Positions 25,316 to 34,794 of a stretch of DNA of 64,000 bases are shown here, one piece after another. Under the pieces are notes generated by a model. The model did no database searches and was not told the origin of the DNA. It saw only the letters and a list, made by a program, of their open reading frames with translations. The stretch lies in assembly GCF_918698095.1 (NCBI RefSeq), contig NZ_CAKKLY010000024.1, positions 1 through 64,000 of the forward strand. The letters run 5' to 3'. How positions within the stretch are numbered: position 1 is the first letter of the stretch; every line of letters starts with the position of its first letter. The position numbers and the translations under genes are program-made. This DNA comes from Arthrobacter sp. Bi83 (GTDB lineage: Bacteria > Actinomycetota > Actinomycetes > Actinomycetales > Micrococcaceae).

Positions 25316-26842
25316 TCAGCCGACCAGTTCGAGGTGCACCTCGCGTGTCGCGATGTCCGAGGAGATCAGGCGGACCCGGACTTTGGTGCCCGGCTCCATT
25401 TCGCCGGCGCAGCGGGCAGTGACAGCAGGTTCGGCAATCTGGACGATGCCGGACGGGCCAGTGCCGTTGGACGCCTTGCCGTTGGACGCCCTGCCGTTTG
25501 AACCCTTCCAGTTCCCGTTTCCGTTCGCATTTCCATTGCCGTTGTTCTTGGCGGGCTTGGACCCTGAGATCACCACGGCGTCGAATTCCTGGCCAATATG
25601 GTTGCTGAGCAGGGCCGCTTCCACGGTGTCCAGGGCCAGCCGCTCCATCTTGGCGGCCAGCTGGTCCGAGGACGCCATGATGTCGGGAAGGGAGGGCAGC
25701 GCTGCGCGGGCCCAGGCCGGAACGGGGCGGTCATTGCTCAGCGCCTCGCAAATGACAAGGACGAAGCGGTCGATCAGCCGCCGGAGGGGCGCGGTGGTGT
25801 GGGCGTACGCCGTGCCAATGGCGGACTGGATGGCGTCGTCCGGAACCGTGCCGTCAAAATAGGTGTACCCGGCTCCGCGGAAGAGCATTCCTGCCGAATG
25901 CAGGATGGCGAGCTGCCGGTGGTCGGTGGGATCCAGCGTCCGCAGGTACTCCCCGTAGCTGACTTTTCCGTCCCACGGCTTGCCCAATGCATCGGTCTGG
26001 CGCCTGAAATGGGCGAGCGAGCGTTCGTCTGGGGCCGGCATTGTGCGGAGGACGCCCACTTTGCCGTCGAGCATCAGCGAGGCTGCCGCCATGCCGGTCA
26101 TCAGGGAGATCTGGGCGTTCCAGTCCTCCACCGGAAGCTGCGGGGCCGCCACAATCCGGTAGCCGCCGTCGGGAAGCTGCACGATTTCCTGCTCCGGCAT
26201 GTTCAGGCTGGCACCGCCGCGGGCCCGCTCGAGCTCGACACGCTTGAGCCCGACTTCGCGAAGGAGCTGCAGGAGCGGGGAGGCGGTTCCCGCATCCAGC
26301 TCGGTCTGGACGCCCTTGTAATTGAGCTTCTCACGGCTGCGGACCATCGCCCGCCGCACCAGGGCGGAGACGACCTCGGCCGTTGCGTCGAGTTCGAACT
26401 CCCAAACGAACGCCGAACAGAGCTGGCCGGCGAGCAGGCTGCCCGCATTCTCGCTGATGACCTCGGGGTGCAGGGGGATGCGGCCGTCCGGAGCATAGAA
26501 GGTCTGGCCGCGGCGGCGGGTTTCGGCGTCGAGGGCGCCGCCGGGCACCACGAAGGACGGCACATCGGCGATGGCGTACAGGATGCGGTAGCCGTCTGCG
26601 GATCTTTCGATGAAGAGGGCCTGGTCCAAGTCGGTTGAGGATGGCGGGTCGATGGTCAGGAATTCGACGTCGGTCAAGTCCAGCTCCGGGAGCTGCCGCT
26701 GCGCCACAGCCGCCTCGGCCTCCTTGAGCACTTCCAAGGGGAACTGCCCCGGGAGCTCCAGCTCGGTCCGCAGCGCACTCAGGGCCTCCGCCAGGGCATT
26801 GGTCTGTTCATGGACGCTGGGGGATAGGCGATGATGTGGCAC
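25316..26842 (-). CDS. RNB-domain ribonuclease (RNase II/R family)
   Basis: A 508-residue 3'-5' exoribonuclease. The RNB domain begins near residue 55 with FLTIDPPSSTDLDQALFIER, whose Asp residues bind catalytic magnesium. Later come FYAPDGRIPLHPEVISENAGSLL (split here by definition of motif) and TAYAHTTAPLRRLIDRF. It lacks the N-terminal cold-shock domains of RNase R. The tail (GTKVRVRLISSDIATREVHL) could be a reduced S1 domain, preceded by an Asn/Gly/Lys-rich linker with near-repeats such as NGNGNANGNGN. The start is a GTG seven bases after TAACCT. Divergent from the MiaE-like gene. Confidence 0.88.
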   Translation of the reverse strand: MPHHRLSPSVHEQTNALAEALSALRTELELPGQFPLEVLKEAEAAVAQRQLPELDLTDVEFLTIDPPSSTDLDQALFIERSADGYRILYAIADVPSFVVPGGALDAETRRRGQTFYAPDGRIPLHPEVISENAGSLLAGQLCSAFVWEFELDATAEVVSALVRRAMVRSREKLNYKGVQTELDAGTASPLLQLLREVGLKRVELERARGGASLNMPEQEIVQLPDGGYRIVAAPQLPVEDWNAQISLMTGMAAASLMLDGKVGVLRTMPAPDERSLAHFRRQTDALGKPWDGKVSYGEYLRTLDPTDHRQLAILHSAGMLFRGAGYTYFDGTVPDDAIQSAIGTAYAHTTAPLRRLIDRFVLVICEALSNDRPVPAWARAALPSLPDIMASSDQLAAKMERLALDTVEAALLSNHIGQEFDAVVISGSKPAKNNGNGNANGNGNWKGSNGRASNGKASNGTGPSGIVQIAEPAVTARCAGEMEPGTKVRVRLISSDIATREVHLELVG

Positions 26843-26849
26843 GAAAATC

Positions 26850-26855
26850 AGGTTA
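26850..26855 (-). promoter_or_regulatory. Putative -10 box, RNB-ribonuclease promoter
   Basis: The minus-strand hexamer TAACCT ends seven bases before the GTG at 26842, predicting a one-base leader. Confidence 0.4.
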
Positions 26856-26871
26856 GCCCGATTTCCGCAGT

Positions 26872-26877
26872 TAGTCT
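26872..26877 (+). promoter_or_regulatory. Putative -10 box, leaderless MiaE-like gene promoter
   Basis: TAGTCT ends six bases before the ATG at 26884. Together with the divergent RNB box the two promoters fit in 41 bases. Confidence 0.5.
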
Positions 26878-26883
26878 TGGATT

Positions 26884-27570
26884 ATGGGCACATCCTCGGC
26901 TGACACCGCTCGGTACGACCGTTTCGTCGCTGATCTGTTCGGGGTGATGGCATACGGCGAGCTCTCCGCCTTCGAACGGCTGTCGTCGGACGCCCGCTAC
27001 TCGCCCACGCTCCACGACCGCGCGGTGCTCGGCAGGATTGCCGTCATCGAATTCCAGCACTACGAGCTCGTGAGTGAGAGGCTCGCCGGGATGGGCGTTG
27101 ACGTCGAGGACGCGATGCTCCCGTTCCAGGCAGCGGTGGACCATTTTCATGAGCGGACGCGGCCCGCGGACTGGTACGAATCCCTGATGAAGGCCTATGT
27201 GGTGGACACGGTCTCGGCCGATTTCTACCAGGCCGTGGCCCGCTACGTGGATGCCGGGACCCGGGAGCTTATTCAGCAGATCCAGTCCTCCGAGGAAGCG
27301 ACGGCGGTCCTCCGCGAGAGGTTGAGGGTGGCCCTTGCCGATGATCCCCGGCTCGCCTCACGGCTGGCGTTGTGGGGACGGCGGCTCCTGGGAGAGGCGC
27401 TCACGCAGGCACAGCGCGTGGGCTATGAACACGCCTTCCTGACCGAGCTGATCACTGAAGCGGACAGCGGTGCTGACGACGCCGCGGCCCGGGAGCGGGT
27501 GCGCAGCCTCACCTCCGAGCTCGCCGAAAACCATTCCCGGCGGATGGTGCAGCTCGGTCTGAGCGGCTAG
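26884..27570 (+). CDS. Ferritin-like (MiaE-related) diiron protein
   Basis: A 228-residue all-helical protein. Likely iron ligands are Glu in [10 protein letters not shown] (about residue 23), the ExxH in IEFQHYELV (about 57-60), and acidic/His residues later ([10 protein letters not shown]). The fold resembles tRNA-(ms2io6A) hydroxylase MiaE, but the true actinobacterial role is unclear. Proteins like this are often labelled only ferritin-like. Its stop codon overlaps that of convergent thiE (shared CTAG). A homologue sits beside rhlE in mycobacteria, from memory. Confidence 0.8.
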   Translation: MGTSSADTARYDRFVADLFGVMAYGELSAFERLSSDARYSPTLHDRAVLGRIAVIEFQHYELVSERLAGMGVDVEDAMLPFQAAVDHFHERTRPADWYESLMKAYVVDTVSADFYQAVARYVDAGTRELIQQIQSSEEATAVLRERLRVALADDPRLASRLALWGRRLLGEALTQAQRVGYEHAFLTELITEADSGADDAAARERVRSLTSELAENHSRRMVQLGLSG

Positions 27571-28301
27571 TTCAGGCCTGCCACCGGCGCGCCTGCGCCC
27601 TTCACTCCGGCGTTCTCCGCTCCCGCATCCAGGGCCTCGAGCAGTTCGGCTGCCGCGGCCTCCGGATCCGGCGCCTCGGTGATAGCCCGGACGACGACGA
27701 TCCTGCCGGCGCCCGCTGCCGCGACCTGCTCCACGTTGGTGAGGTCGATCCCGCCGATGGCGAACCAGGGCAGCAGCAGGCCGCCGACCCTTTCCTCGTC
27801 CGCCGCCCTTACGGCCTCCGCCGCATAGCGGACAAGATCGAGCCCGACGGCGGCCCGGCCGGGTTTGGTGGGGGTGGCCCACACCGGGCCAACGCAGAAA
27901 TAGTCCAGACCGCTTCGCCCGGGGGAGGCGGCGATCGCGGCATCCACCTGGTCAGGGGTGTGCGTGGACAGCCCGATCACCGTGGCGTCATGCAGCAGCT
28001 TCCGTGCGGAGCGCAGCGGCAGGTCCTTCTGGCCGATATGGAACACCGGGGCCCCGGACAGCGACGCAATGTCTGCCCGGTCATTGACGGCCCAGAGCCG
28101 GCCATGCCTGTGGGCTGCCTGGCGCACAACTTCCAAGAGTTCGAGTTCCTCGGCCGCCTCGATGGTCTTGTCCCTCAGCTGGATGATATCCACCCCTCCG
28201 GCGAAGGCCGCATCAACGAAATCGGTGAAATCGCCGCGCTCCTTGCGGGCATCGGTGCAAAGGTACAGTCGGGCGGTGGTGTGGACATCATGCGCGGTCA
28301 T
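27567..28301 (-). CDS. thiE: Thiamine-phosphate synthase
   Basis: ThiE joins hydroxymethylpyrimidine diphosphate to carboxythiazole phosphate, giving thiamine phosphate. The 244-residue TIM barrel shows [14 protein letters not shown] (about 36), [11 protein letters not shown] (about 70), [27 protein letters not shown] and [15 protein letters not shown], all canonical ThiE signatures. The C-terminal segment ([22 protein letters not shown]) closes the barrel. It is transcribed away from thiO; the TPP riboswitch lies on the opposite strand and does not cover thiE. The start is six to seven bases after TAGGCT. Confidence 0.93.
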   Translation of the reverse strand: MTAHDVHTTARLYLCTDARKERGDFTDFVDAAFAGGVDIIQLRDKTIEAAEELELLEVVRQAAHRHGRLWAVNDRADIASLSGAPVFHIGQKDLPLRSARKLLHDATVIGLSTHTPDQVDAAIAASPGRSGLDYFCVGPVWATPTKPGRAAVGLDLVRYAAEAVRAADEERVGGLLLPWFAIGGIDLTNVEQVAAAGAGRIVVVRAITEAPDPEAAAAELLEALDAGAENAGVKGAGAPVAGLN

Positions 28302-28308
28302 GGCAACC

Positions 28309-28314
28309 AGCCTA
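28309..28314 (-). promoter_or_regulatory. Putative -10 box, thiE promoter
   Basis: The minus-strand hexamer TAGGCT ends seven bases before the thiE ATG at 28301, predicting an mRNA with almost no leader. That leaves no room for an aptamer. Confidence 0.45.
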
Positions 28315-28321
28315 GTTCCTC

Positions 28322-28327
28322 TAAACT
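28322..28327 (+). promoter_or_regulatory. Putative -10 box of the thiO operon
   Basis: TAAACT lies just upstream of the riboswitch, giving a predicted transcription start near 28334, directly at the aptamer. The divergent thiE box is eight bases away, so the two promoters may compete. Confidence 0.45.
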
Positions 28328-28334
28328 GGGCAGG

Positions 28335-28434
28335 TACCGCGGGAGCCCGCTGCAGCTGTCACAAACGCCGCAGGGCTGAGAGGGCGTAAGAGCCGACCGC
28401 TTGACCTGATCCGGTTAGTACCGGCGTAGGGAAG
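28335..28434 (+). ncRNA. TPP riboswitch (THI element)
   Basis: The sequence has the diagnostic conserved blocks GGCTGAGAGGG (about 28374-28384), GACCGCTTGACCTGATC and CCGGTTAGTACCGGCGTAGG (up to 28430), plus the 5' GGGAGCCC strand. This is the thiamine-pyrophosphate aptamer. The end of the aptamer (GGGAAGGA) is also the ribosome-binding site for thiO, six bases from the ATG. TPP therefore probably blocks translation initiation. I see no separate terminator hairpin. Confidence 0.95.
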
Positions 28435-28441
28435 GATTTCC

Positions 28442-29862
28442 ATGCAGCTTGGATCCGGCGGGAGCACTTCCGCCACAAACACTTCTGCCGCGGAACCGCT
28501 GCACGCTGACGTTGCCGTCATCGGCGGCGGCGTGATCGGCCACGGGATTGCCTGGGAGGCGAGGCGTTCAGGACGCTCAGTGGTGCTTATTGACGATGCG
28601 CCGGGGACGGGGGCCAGCTGGGCCGCTGCGGGAATGCTCGCCCCTGTCAGCGAGCTGCACTACCAGGAGCAGGAACTCCTGGAACTGATGCTCGAATCCT
28701 CTGCCAGATGGCCCGATTTCGCCGCGGCGCTCGCCGATGGCGGAGCCGGCAGGGAGACCGGTTATCTTTCGACGCCGACCATCGCCGTCGGTGCGGACCC
28801 CGCCGACCGCCGCACCCTGACGGACCTTCGGGAAGTCCAGCAGGCGTGCGGCCTGGTTGTCGCGCCGCTGACCATCCGTGAGGCCCGGTCGCGGGAGCCG
28901 CTGCTCAGCCCGGGCATCTCCTGTGCGCTGGACATCCCGGCTGACCACCAGGTTGATCCGCGGATGCTGGTGGCAAGCATCGCAGCTGCGCTGGCCCGCC
29001 ACGAACCCGGTTCGCGGACGGCCGTTGCCGGTGCAGAAAACGGCTATGAGATCAGGGAAAACGCTGCCGGCCTGCTGTGGGACGGCGGGCAGCGCGAACG
29101 GGTCTGCGGCGTCCGGCTGGCGGGCGGCGGCACTGTGCGTGCCGCCGAAACCGTGGTGGCCAACGGACTCGCGGCGGCGTCGCTGGATGGACTGCCGGAC
29201 GGGCTGAAGCTGCCCCTGCGCCCGGTCTACGGCGACATCCTCAGGCTCCGGGTTCCCGCGCACCTCCGGCCGCTGCTTACGGCCACGGTCCGGGGCATTG
29301 TCCGCGGAATACCCGTCTATCTTGTTCCGCGGCAGGACGGAACGGTGGTTATCGGCGCCACCCAGAGGGAGGACGGGCATTCAGCCCCCAGCGCCGGCGG
29401 GGTCTACCAGCTCCTCCGCGACGCCCAGGTGCTGGTGCCGGCCGTGGCAGAACTCGAGCTCCTGGAATCGACCGCCAGGGCCCGGCCGGGTACCCCCGAC
29501 AACGCCCCGTTGCTGGGCCGCGTACCCCTCGGCGGCATTACGGCGGGGCAGGGCAGCACCGTGCGGCACGGAAGCACGGCGGGCCGGGCGGGCACTGCGG
29601 CCGACGGGGGGCTGCGGGCAACTGTTGCCGGGCTCATCATCGCCACCGGGTTCTTCCGCCACGGCGTGCTGCTGACGCCAGCCGCAGCCGCCATCTGCCG
29701 CGGGCTGATGGACGGCGTGGAGGACAAACGCTGGCACGCCTTCCGTCCGGAGCGGTTTTCGGCCGGGCGCCCCGCCGCGGCGGGCGCAGCCGCCCCGGGC
29801 AACGGCACACCGGCCAGCTGCGCAACGGGCACAGTCACATTTGACCGAGACAAGGAACCAGC

Positions 29863-29866
<4 letters not shown>
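28442..29866 (+). CDS. thiO: Glycine oxidase ThiO
   Basis: ThiO oxidises glycine to dehydroglycine (iminoglycine), the C2-N donor for the thiazole ring in aerobic bacteria. The 474-residue FAD enzyme has the Rossmann motif VAVIGGGVIGHGIAWEA-like (VIGGGVIGHGIAWEA, about residue 23), then SWAAAGMLAPVSE (about 58), a DAO domain, and VYLVPRQDGTVVIGATQRE near residue 290. A Gly/Ala-rich insertion (about 360-390) and an extended tail make it longer than B. subtilis ThiO. First gene of the riboswitch-controlled operon; its stop overlaps thiS. Confidence 0.92.
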
Positions 29867-30941
<1,075 letters not shown>

Positions 30942-31004
30942 CCCGGATCACCGCGGCCCGTCCGGCGGGCAGGCTTAGCCCGTAACCTCGCCAAGGAGTC
31001 AGCA

Positions 31005-31670
31005 GTGGCCGCCACGGACGACATCCTCACCCGCCCCCAGATCGACGAGGCCCTCGGGGGCCTGCCGGACTGGCGTTACCGGCTCGGCGGACTGGTCACC
31101 GTCTATAAGACGCCGACGGCGGCCGGCGCGCTTGAGCTGATTGCCGCCGTCGGGCGCCTTGCGGAAGAACGCAACCACCATCCGGACCTGGACTGGCGCT
31201 ACAACCGCGTGTTCATCCGGTTCAGTTCCCATGACGCCGGAACGGAGGTGACGGCACGCGACGTCGGCGCCGCGGCCGCGGTCAGCGAGGCAGCCGCAGC
31301 GGCGGGTGCCCAGGCGGAGCCGGGACTGTACCGCACAGTGGATATTGGGATCGATACGGCGGCCGCAACAGAGATATCGGAGGTCTGGCGCGTTGCCCTG
31401 GGCTATAAGAAGGGCCGGTTCGGCGATCTTGTGGACCCTTACGGCCGCGGTCCGGGTCTGTGGTTCCAGGAAACGGATACCCCGAATGACAACCGCCTCC
31501 ATCTGGACATCCACCGGTCCAAGGCTGAATCCGCGCCCGTCCTGGACAAGACCGCGGCAACCGGCGCGTTAATGAACAGTGACCACGCACCCATGTGGGT
31601 GGTGGTCACTGACGCTCAGGGTAACCGGTTGTGCCTGTGCACCGAGGAAGGCCACGGACCGGATCTTTGA
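31005..31670 (+). CDS. Pterin-4a-carbinolamine dehydratase fused to a VOC domain
   Basis: A 221-residue two-domain protein. Residues 1-105 are PhhB/DCoH-like: ALGGLPDWRY and EERNHHPDLDWRYNRVFIRF contain the catalytic His cluster that dehydrates 4a-hydroxytetrahydrobiopterin. Residues 110-221 form a glyoxalase/VOC domain (VDPYGRGPGLWFQET, LHLDIHRSK, VVVTDAQGNRLCLCTEEGHG). The start is a GTG preceded by AAGGAG. No aromatic amino-acid hydroxylase lies nearby, so the pterin substrate is uncertain and the fused VOC may define a different reaction. Confidence 0.85.
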   Translation: MAATDDILTRPQIDEALGGLPDWRYRLGGLVTVYKTPTAAGALELIAAVGRLAEERNHHPDLDWRYNRVFIRFSSHDAGTEVTARDVGAAAAVSEAAAAAGAQAEPGLYRTVDIGIDTAAATEISEVWRVALGYKKGRFGDLVDPYGRGPGLWFQETDTPNDNRLHLDIHRSKAESAPVLDKTAATGALMNSDHAPMWVVVTDAQGNRLCLCTEEGHGPDL

Positions 31671-31694
31671 GCCAGCCGGGTCGCGGGTGGCTCC

Positions 31695-31997
31695 CTACAT
31701 CTTCAGGGCCGCGGTCAGCCGCTGCGTGTCCTGCCTGGAACGGACCCGGCCAAGGAACACCGCTACCGCTGCAGCCGCCGAGGTGCCGGCCGCCATGGGA
31801 AGTATCCACGGAATCCACGTGAGGCCCGGCTGGTAGCCGAGGCCCGCCCAGATGCAGATAATCCAGGCGAGCATCCCAACCGCCGTGGCCACGCCTGCCG
31901 GCAGGATCATGCCGTACTTGGCATGGCGCTTGTCATTGGCCCAGACAATGAAGCCTGCAGCAACGGTGACCAGGAAGACGATGACGAGGGACAGCAC
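31695..31997 (-). CDS. Small membrane protein, three helices
   Basis: A 100-residue protein with hydrophobic segments at about 2-18 (LSLVIVFLVTVAAGFIVWA), 28-52 and 62-85, and a basic C terminus. It is of unknown function and matches no family I can name. The start is a GTG eight bases after the DUF3107 stop, so the two are probably one transcript. It converges with the pterin dehydratase-VOC gene, 24 bases apart. Confidence 0.7.
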   Translation of the reverse strand: MLSLVIVFLVTVAAGFIVWANDKRHAKYGMILPAGVATAVGMLAWIICIWAGLGYQPGLTWIPWILPMAAGTSAAAAVAVFLGRVRSRQDTQRLTAALKM

Positions 31998-32005
31998 GGC
32001 TTGGC

Positions 32006-32230
32006 CTAGAGTGCGCCGAAGCCGACCCGGCGGACTTCTTCCGCGCCGATCTCGACATAGCCCAGAACGCTGGCCGGAATAATAATCTGGCGGCCCTTCT
32101 CGTCGCTCAGCCGCAGCTCCGTGCCCTTCGCGAGGGACTCCGACACAACCTTGGCCACGGAGTCAGCATCCTGGGTCGATTCCAGCACAATTTCGCGGCC
32201 GATGTTCTGAATGCCGATCTTTACTTCCAC
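32006..32230 (-). CDS. DUF3107 small protein
   Basis: A 74-residue acidic protein (MEVKIGIQNIGREIVLES, later LGYVEIGAEEVRRVGFGAL), matching the actinobacterial DUF3107 family (TB9.4/Rv3208A in M. tuberculosis from memory). Function unknown. The GTG start is preceded by GGGAGG at seven bases. It follows the TetR gene on the same strand, the same neighbourhood as in mycobacteria. Confidence 0.88.
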   Translation of the reverse strand: MEVKIGIQNIGREIVLESTQDADSVAKVVSESLAKGTELRLSDEKGRQIIIPASVLGYVEIGAEEVRRVGFGAL

Positions 32231-32291
32231 AGCAAGGCCTCCCAGCCAATCAATGTTGAATCATTTCCAAAGGTAGTTCTCCCTTTGTAGT

Positions 32292-32960
32292 CTAGGTCTC
32301 TTTGGGGAAGCGAGAGATTCCGCGCCAAGCTAAACGGTAGATCAGGTCACTGGCCACATCCAGGTCCAGGTTTCCGTCCGTCTCAAGCCAATAGCGGGCG
32401 CTGACCTGGGCCATGCCGGCAAGACCCCGGCCCAGCAGCTGGGCCTCCAGGAGCGGCAGCTTGGTGTCTTCCGCAATGACGCGCGCGATGGCGTCGGCGA
32501 AAGCCTTGTTGAAAGTCTCAAGGCGCGAACTGACGTCGGGATCGTTGATGAGGTCAGACTCGAAGACAAGCCGGTGCGCCTGGTCGTCGCTGTCGATGAA
32601 GCGGTAGTAGGCCCGCATGACAGCCTGGACGCGCTCCTTGTTGTCGGTGGTGGAGTCGAGCGCCCCCATCATGAGGTCAGTCAGCGCGCTGAGGTGGCTG
32701 TCCAGGAGCGCGAGGTAGAGCTCGCGCTTGGACGGAAAGTGCTGGTACAGCACCGGTTTGCTCACATGGGCAGTTTCCGCGATCTCGTCCATTGCGGCGC
32801 CGTGGTACCCATTGGCGACGAAGACCTCCTGCGCGGCCGTCAGCAGCTGGGCACGGCGCTCATCGCGGGGCAGCCTGGCCGACCGCTGCCCGGCGGCGCG
32901 GGGGGCGCCGGAAGAGGAATGCGCAGCCTGAGTTCGATCAACCGGTGCATCGTGAACCAC
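32292..32960 (-). CDS. TetR-family transcriptional regulator
   Basis: A 222-residue regulator. An Arg/Ala/Ser-rich N-terminal arm of about 30 residues precedes the helix-turn-helix at about residues 35-80 (LLTAAQEVFVANGYHGAAMDEIAETAHVSKPVLYQHFPSKRELYLALL). The C-terminal domain contains FIDSDDQAHRLVFESDL. The start is a GTG preceded by AGAAGG. It diverges from the moeZ gene. A palindrome at 32994-33007 in the 83-base gap is a plausible operator. It corresponds in position to mycobacterial Rv3208, from memory. The effector is unknown. Confidence 0.9.
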   Translation of the reverse strand: MVHDAPVDRTQAAHSSSGAPRAAGQRSARLPRDERRAQLLTAAQEVFVANGYHGAAMDEIAETAHVSKPVLYQHFPSKRELYLALLDSHLSALTDLMMGALDSTTDNKERVQAVMRAYYRFIDSDDQAHRLVFESDLINDPDVSSRLETFNKAFADAIARVIAEDTKLPLLEAQLLGRGLAGMAQVSARYWLETDGNLDLDVASDLIYRLAWRGISRFPKET

Positions 32961-32993
32961 TGTGGCCTTCTTTCCATTTCAGTTAGCTTCACT

Positions 32994-33007
32994 TTACCCG
33001 GGGGTAA
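32994..33007. promoter_or_regulatory. Candidate TetR operator palindrome
   Basis: TTACCC-GG-GGGTAA is a perfect 6+6 palindrome about 33 bases upstream of the tetR start and 37 bases upstream of moeZ. It is in the right place to control both genes. A TACATT hexamer at 33033-33038 could be the moeZ -10 box. Confidence 0.5.
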
Positions 33008-33043
33008 TATGACCGCGCGGTATCTTCAGGCATACATTGAAGT

Positions 33044-34243
33044 ATGGCTTCTCCGTCCACCGCAAATACAGCCCGCATCCCACTGGAACCGCTCGTCGAT
33101 CCGGCGTCCGGACTTTCGCCCGAAGAGGTGGAGCGGTATTCCCGGCACCTGATCATTCCGGAGATCGGGGCTCTTGGCCAACGGCGTCTGAAGAACGCCC
33201 GGGTCCTGGTGATCGGCGCCGGCGGTCTCGGCTCGCCGGCCCTGCTGTATCTCGCCGCGGCCGGCGTCGGGACCATCGGTATCATCGACGACGACGACGT
33301 GGACCTGAGCAACCTGCAGCGCCAGATCATCCACGGGGTGGCCGACGTGGGGCGGCCCAAGATCGAGTCGGCGCGCGATGCCATCGTGGCGCTGAACCCG
33401 CTGGTTGAAGTCCGCCTGCACGATGTCCGGCTGGATGCCTCCAACGCCCTTGATCTCTTTGCCGGCTACGATCTCATCCTTGACGGAGCCGACAACTTTT
33501 CCACCCGCTATCTGGTCAATGACGCCGCGGCGATCCTGGGCAAGCCGTACGTGTGGGGTTCGATCTTCCGCTTCGACGGACAGGTCAGCGTGTTCTGGGA
33601 AAACCACGGCCCCACCTACCGGGACCTGTATCCCGAAGCTCCGCCGGCGGGCTCGGTGCCGTCGTGCGGCGAGGGCGGTGTATTCGGAATGCTGTGTGCT
33701 GCGGTCGGAGCGCTGATGGTGACGGAGGCCGTCAAGCTGATCACCGGCGTCGGACGTTCCCTGCTCGGCCGGGTGGCGCTGTACGACGCCCTGGGCGGAA
33801 GCTGGCGCGAGATCAGGGTGGCAAAGGACCCGGCGGCACCGAGGATTACGGAGCTGACGGACTACGAGGTATTCTGCGGAATCGCCCCGGCGGAAGCCGC
33901 CGACACGGAGCACACCGTCACGGCGACGCAGCTGGCCACGATGCTGGCCTCCCGCGACGCCGGGCTGAAGGACTTCGATCTCGTTGACGTGCGGGAAGCG
34001 GGGGAATACGACATCGTCCGGATCGAGGGCTCCGTGCTCATCCCGCAGGGCCGGATCCTCTCCGGCGAGGCCTGGGGCGACCTGCCGCAGGACAGGGACA
34101 TCGTCTTCCACTGCAAGGCCGGAACACGCTCCGCGGCCGTGCTGGCCGCCGCCAGGAAGGCCGGCTACCAGCGCGTGAGCCATCTCGACGGCGGCATCCT
34201 CGCCTGGGTCAGGGACGTAGAGCCCCAGAAGCCCGTCTACTGA
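33044..34243 (+). CDS. moeZ: MoeB/MoeZ-type adenylyltransferase-sulfurtransferase
   Basis: A 399-residue two-domain protein that activates ubiquitin-like sulfur carriers (MoaD, ThiS, CysO). Residues 20-265 are the E1-like domain: RHLIIPEIGALGQRRL, VLVIGAGGLGSPALLYLAAAG (nucleotide-binding), DLSNLQRQIIH and SVPSCGEGGVFG. Residues 285-399 are a rhodanese domain (VDVREAGEYDIVRIEGS) with the active-site loop FHCKAGTRSA carrying the sulfur-accepting Cys. The Cys-x-x-Cys zinc pairs of classical ThiF are not evident. The nearby ThiS is a possible client. Confidence 0.9.
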   Translation: MASPSTANTARIPLEPLVDPASGLSPEEVERYSRHLIIPEIGALGQRRLKNARVLVIGAGGLGSPALLYLAAAGVGTIGIIDDDDVDLSNLQRQIIHGVADVGRPKIESARDAIVALNPLVEVRLHDVRLDASNALDLFAGYDLILDGADNFSTRYLVNDAAAILGKPYVWGSIFRFDGQVSVFWENHGPTYRDLYPEAPPAGSVPSCGEGGVFGMLCAAVGALMVTEAVKLITGVGRSLLGRVALYDALGGSWREIRVAKDPAAPRITELTDYEVFCGIAPAEAADTEHTVTATQLATMLASRDAGLKDFDLVDVREAGEYDIVRIEGSVLIPQGRILSGEAWGDLPQDRDIVFHCKAGTRSAAVLAAARKAGYQRVSHLDGGILAWVRDVEPQKPVY

Positions 34244-34277
34244 CAGGGGCGCCGTGTTGTCGGTGGGGCAGGGCATA

Positions 34278-34523
34278 TCACCCCGCGATGATCGGAATTT
34301 GCCGGGACATAATGACTTCGCCGGTGATCCAGTGCAGCAGGTCCACGGTGAGCTTGTAGGTCCCGGTCGCAGGCGGTCGCAGGAGCATGTCATAGCGCTC
34401 GGCAGCGCCGAAATTGACGATGCTGGTCCGCAGGGGGCCAGTGGCGGAAATTGGCCGTGCAGGCGCCGACGGGCTGGACGTGTCGCGGAAGGCCCGTCCG
34501 TCGTGGGCTATCAGCTCGGCCAT
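34278..34523 (-). pseudogene. Multicopper-oxidase fragment
   Basis: The 81 codons resemble the internal/end part of a multicopper-oxidase cupredoxin domain: MAELIAHDGRAFRDT, then GPLRTSIVNFGAAERYDML and GTYKLTVDLLHWITGEV, ending IPIIAG. A complete enzyme would be around 450-500 residues with four copper-binding His motifs; none is present. Reading upstream in frame meets a stop after five codons. I interpret it as a degraded remnant rather than a working small protein. Confidence 0.6.
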
Positions 34524-34794
34524 GGCAACACGTCTTGGTCACCGGGTGGTCCGGATGGACCACCTACTACCAGTCCGAATCGTCGTCGGCTGAGGACCGG
34601 GCCCGAAATTGTGCGTGAACGTGAATCCAAGGTCGCACCTCCAAGTAGGCGTCGCGGTAGCCCCAATGGTGCGCACAAAACCTATGGAAAGCTTGGGCTT
34701 CAGTCCGGCCTCGGTGTTGCGTTTTTGGACCCGGCGATGCCAACACCCGACGGCTCAGCGGCCCGAGGACCCGTGCAGGCGCAGGTGCAGAAGG
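34524..34794. other. Non-coding stretch beside the oxidase remnant
   Basis: I find no convincing gene here. Short frames on both strands lack start signals and recognisable motifs. It may be further decayed sequence from the oxidase or a downstream untranslated region of moeZ. No repeat or hairpin stands out. Confidence 0.4.

Noticed and set aside
33026..34393. 455-codon minus-strand frame opposite moeZ
   Set aside because: Antisense to a well-defined E1-rhodanese protein, with no recognisable domains.
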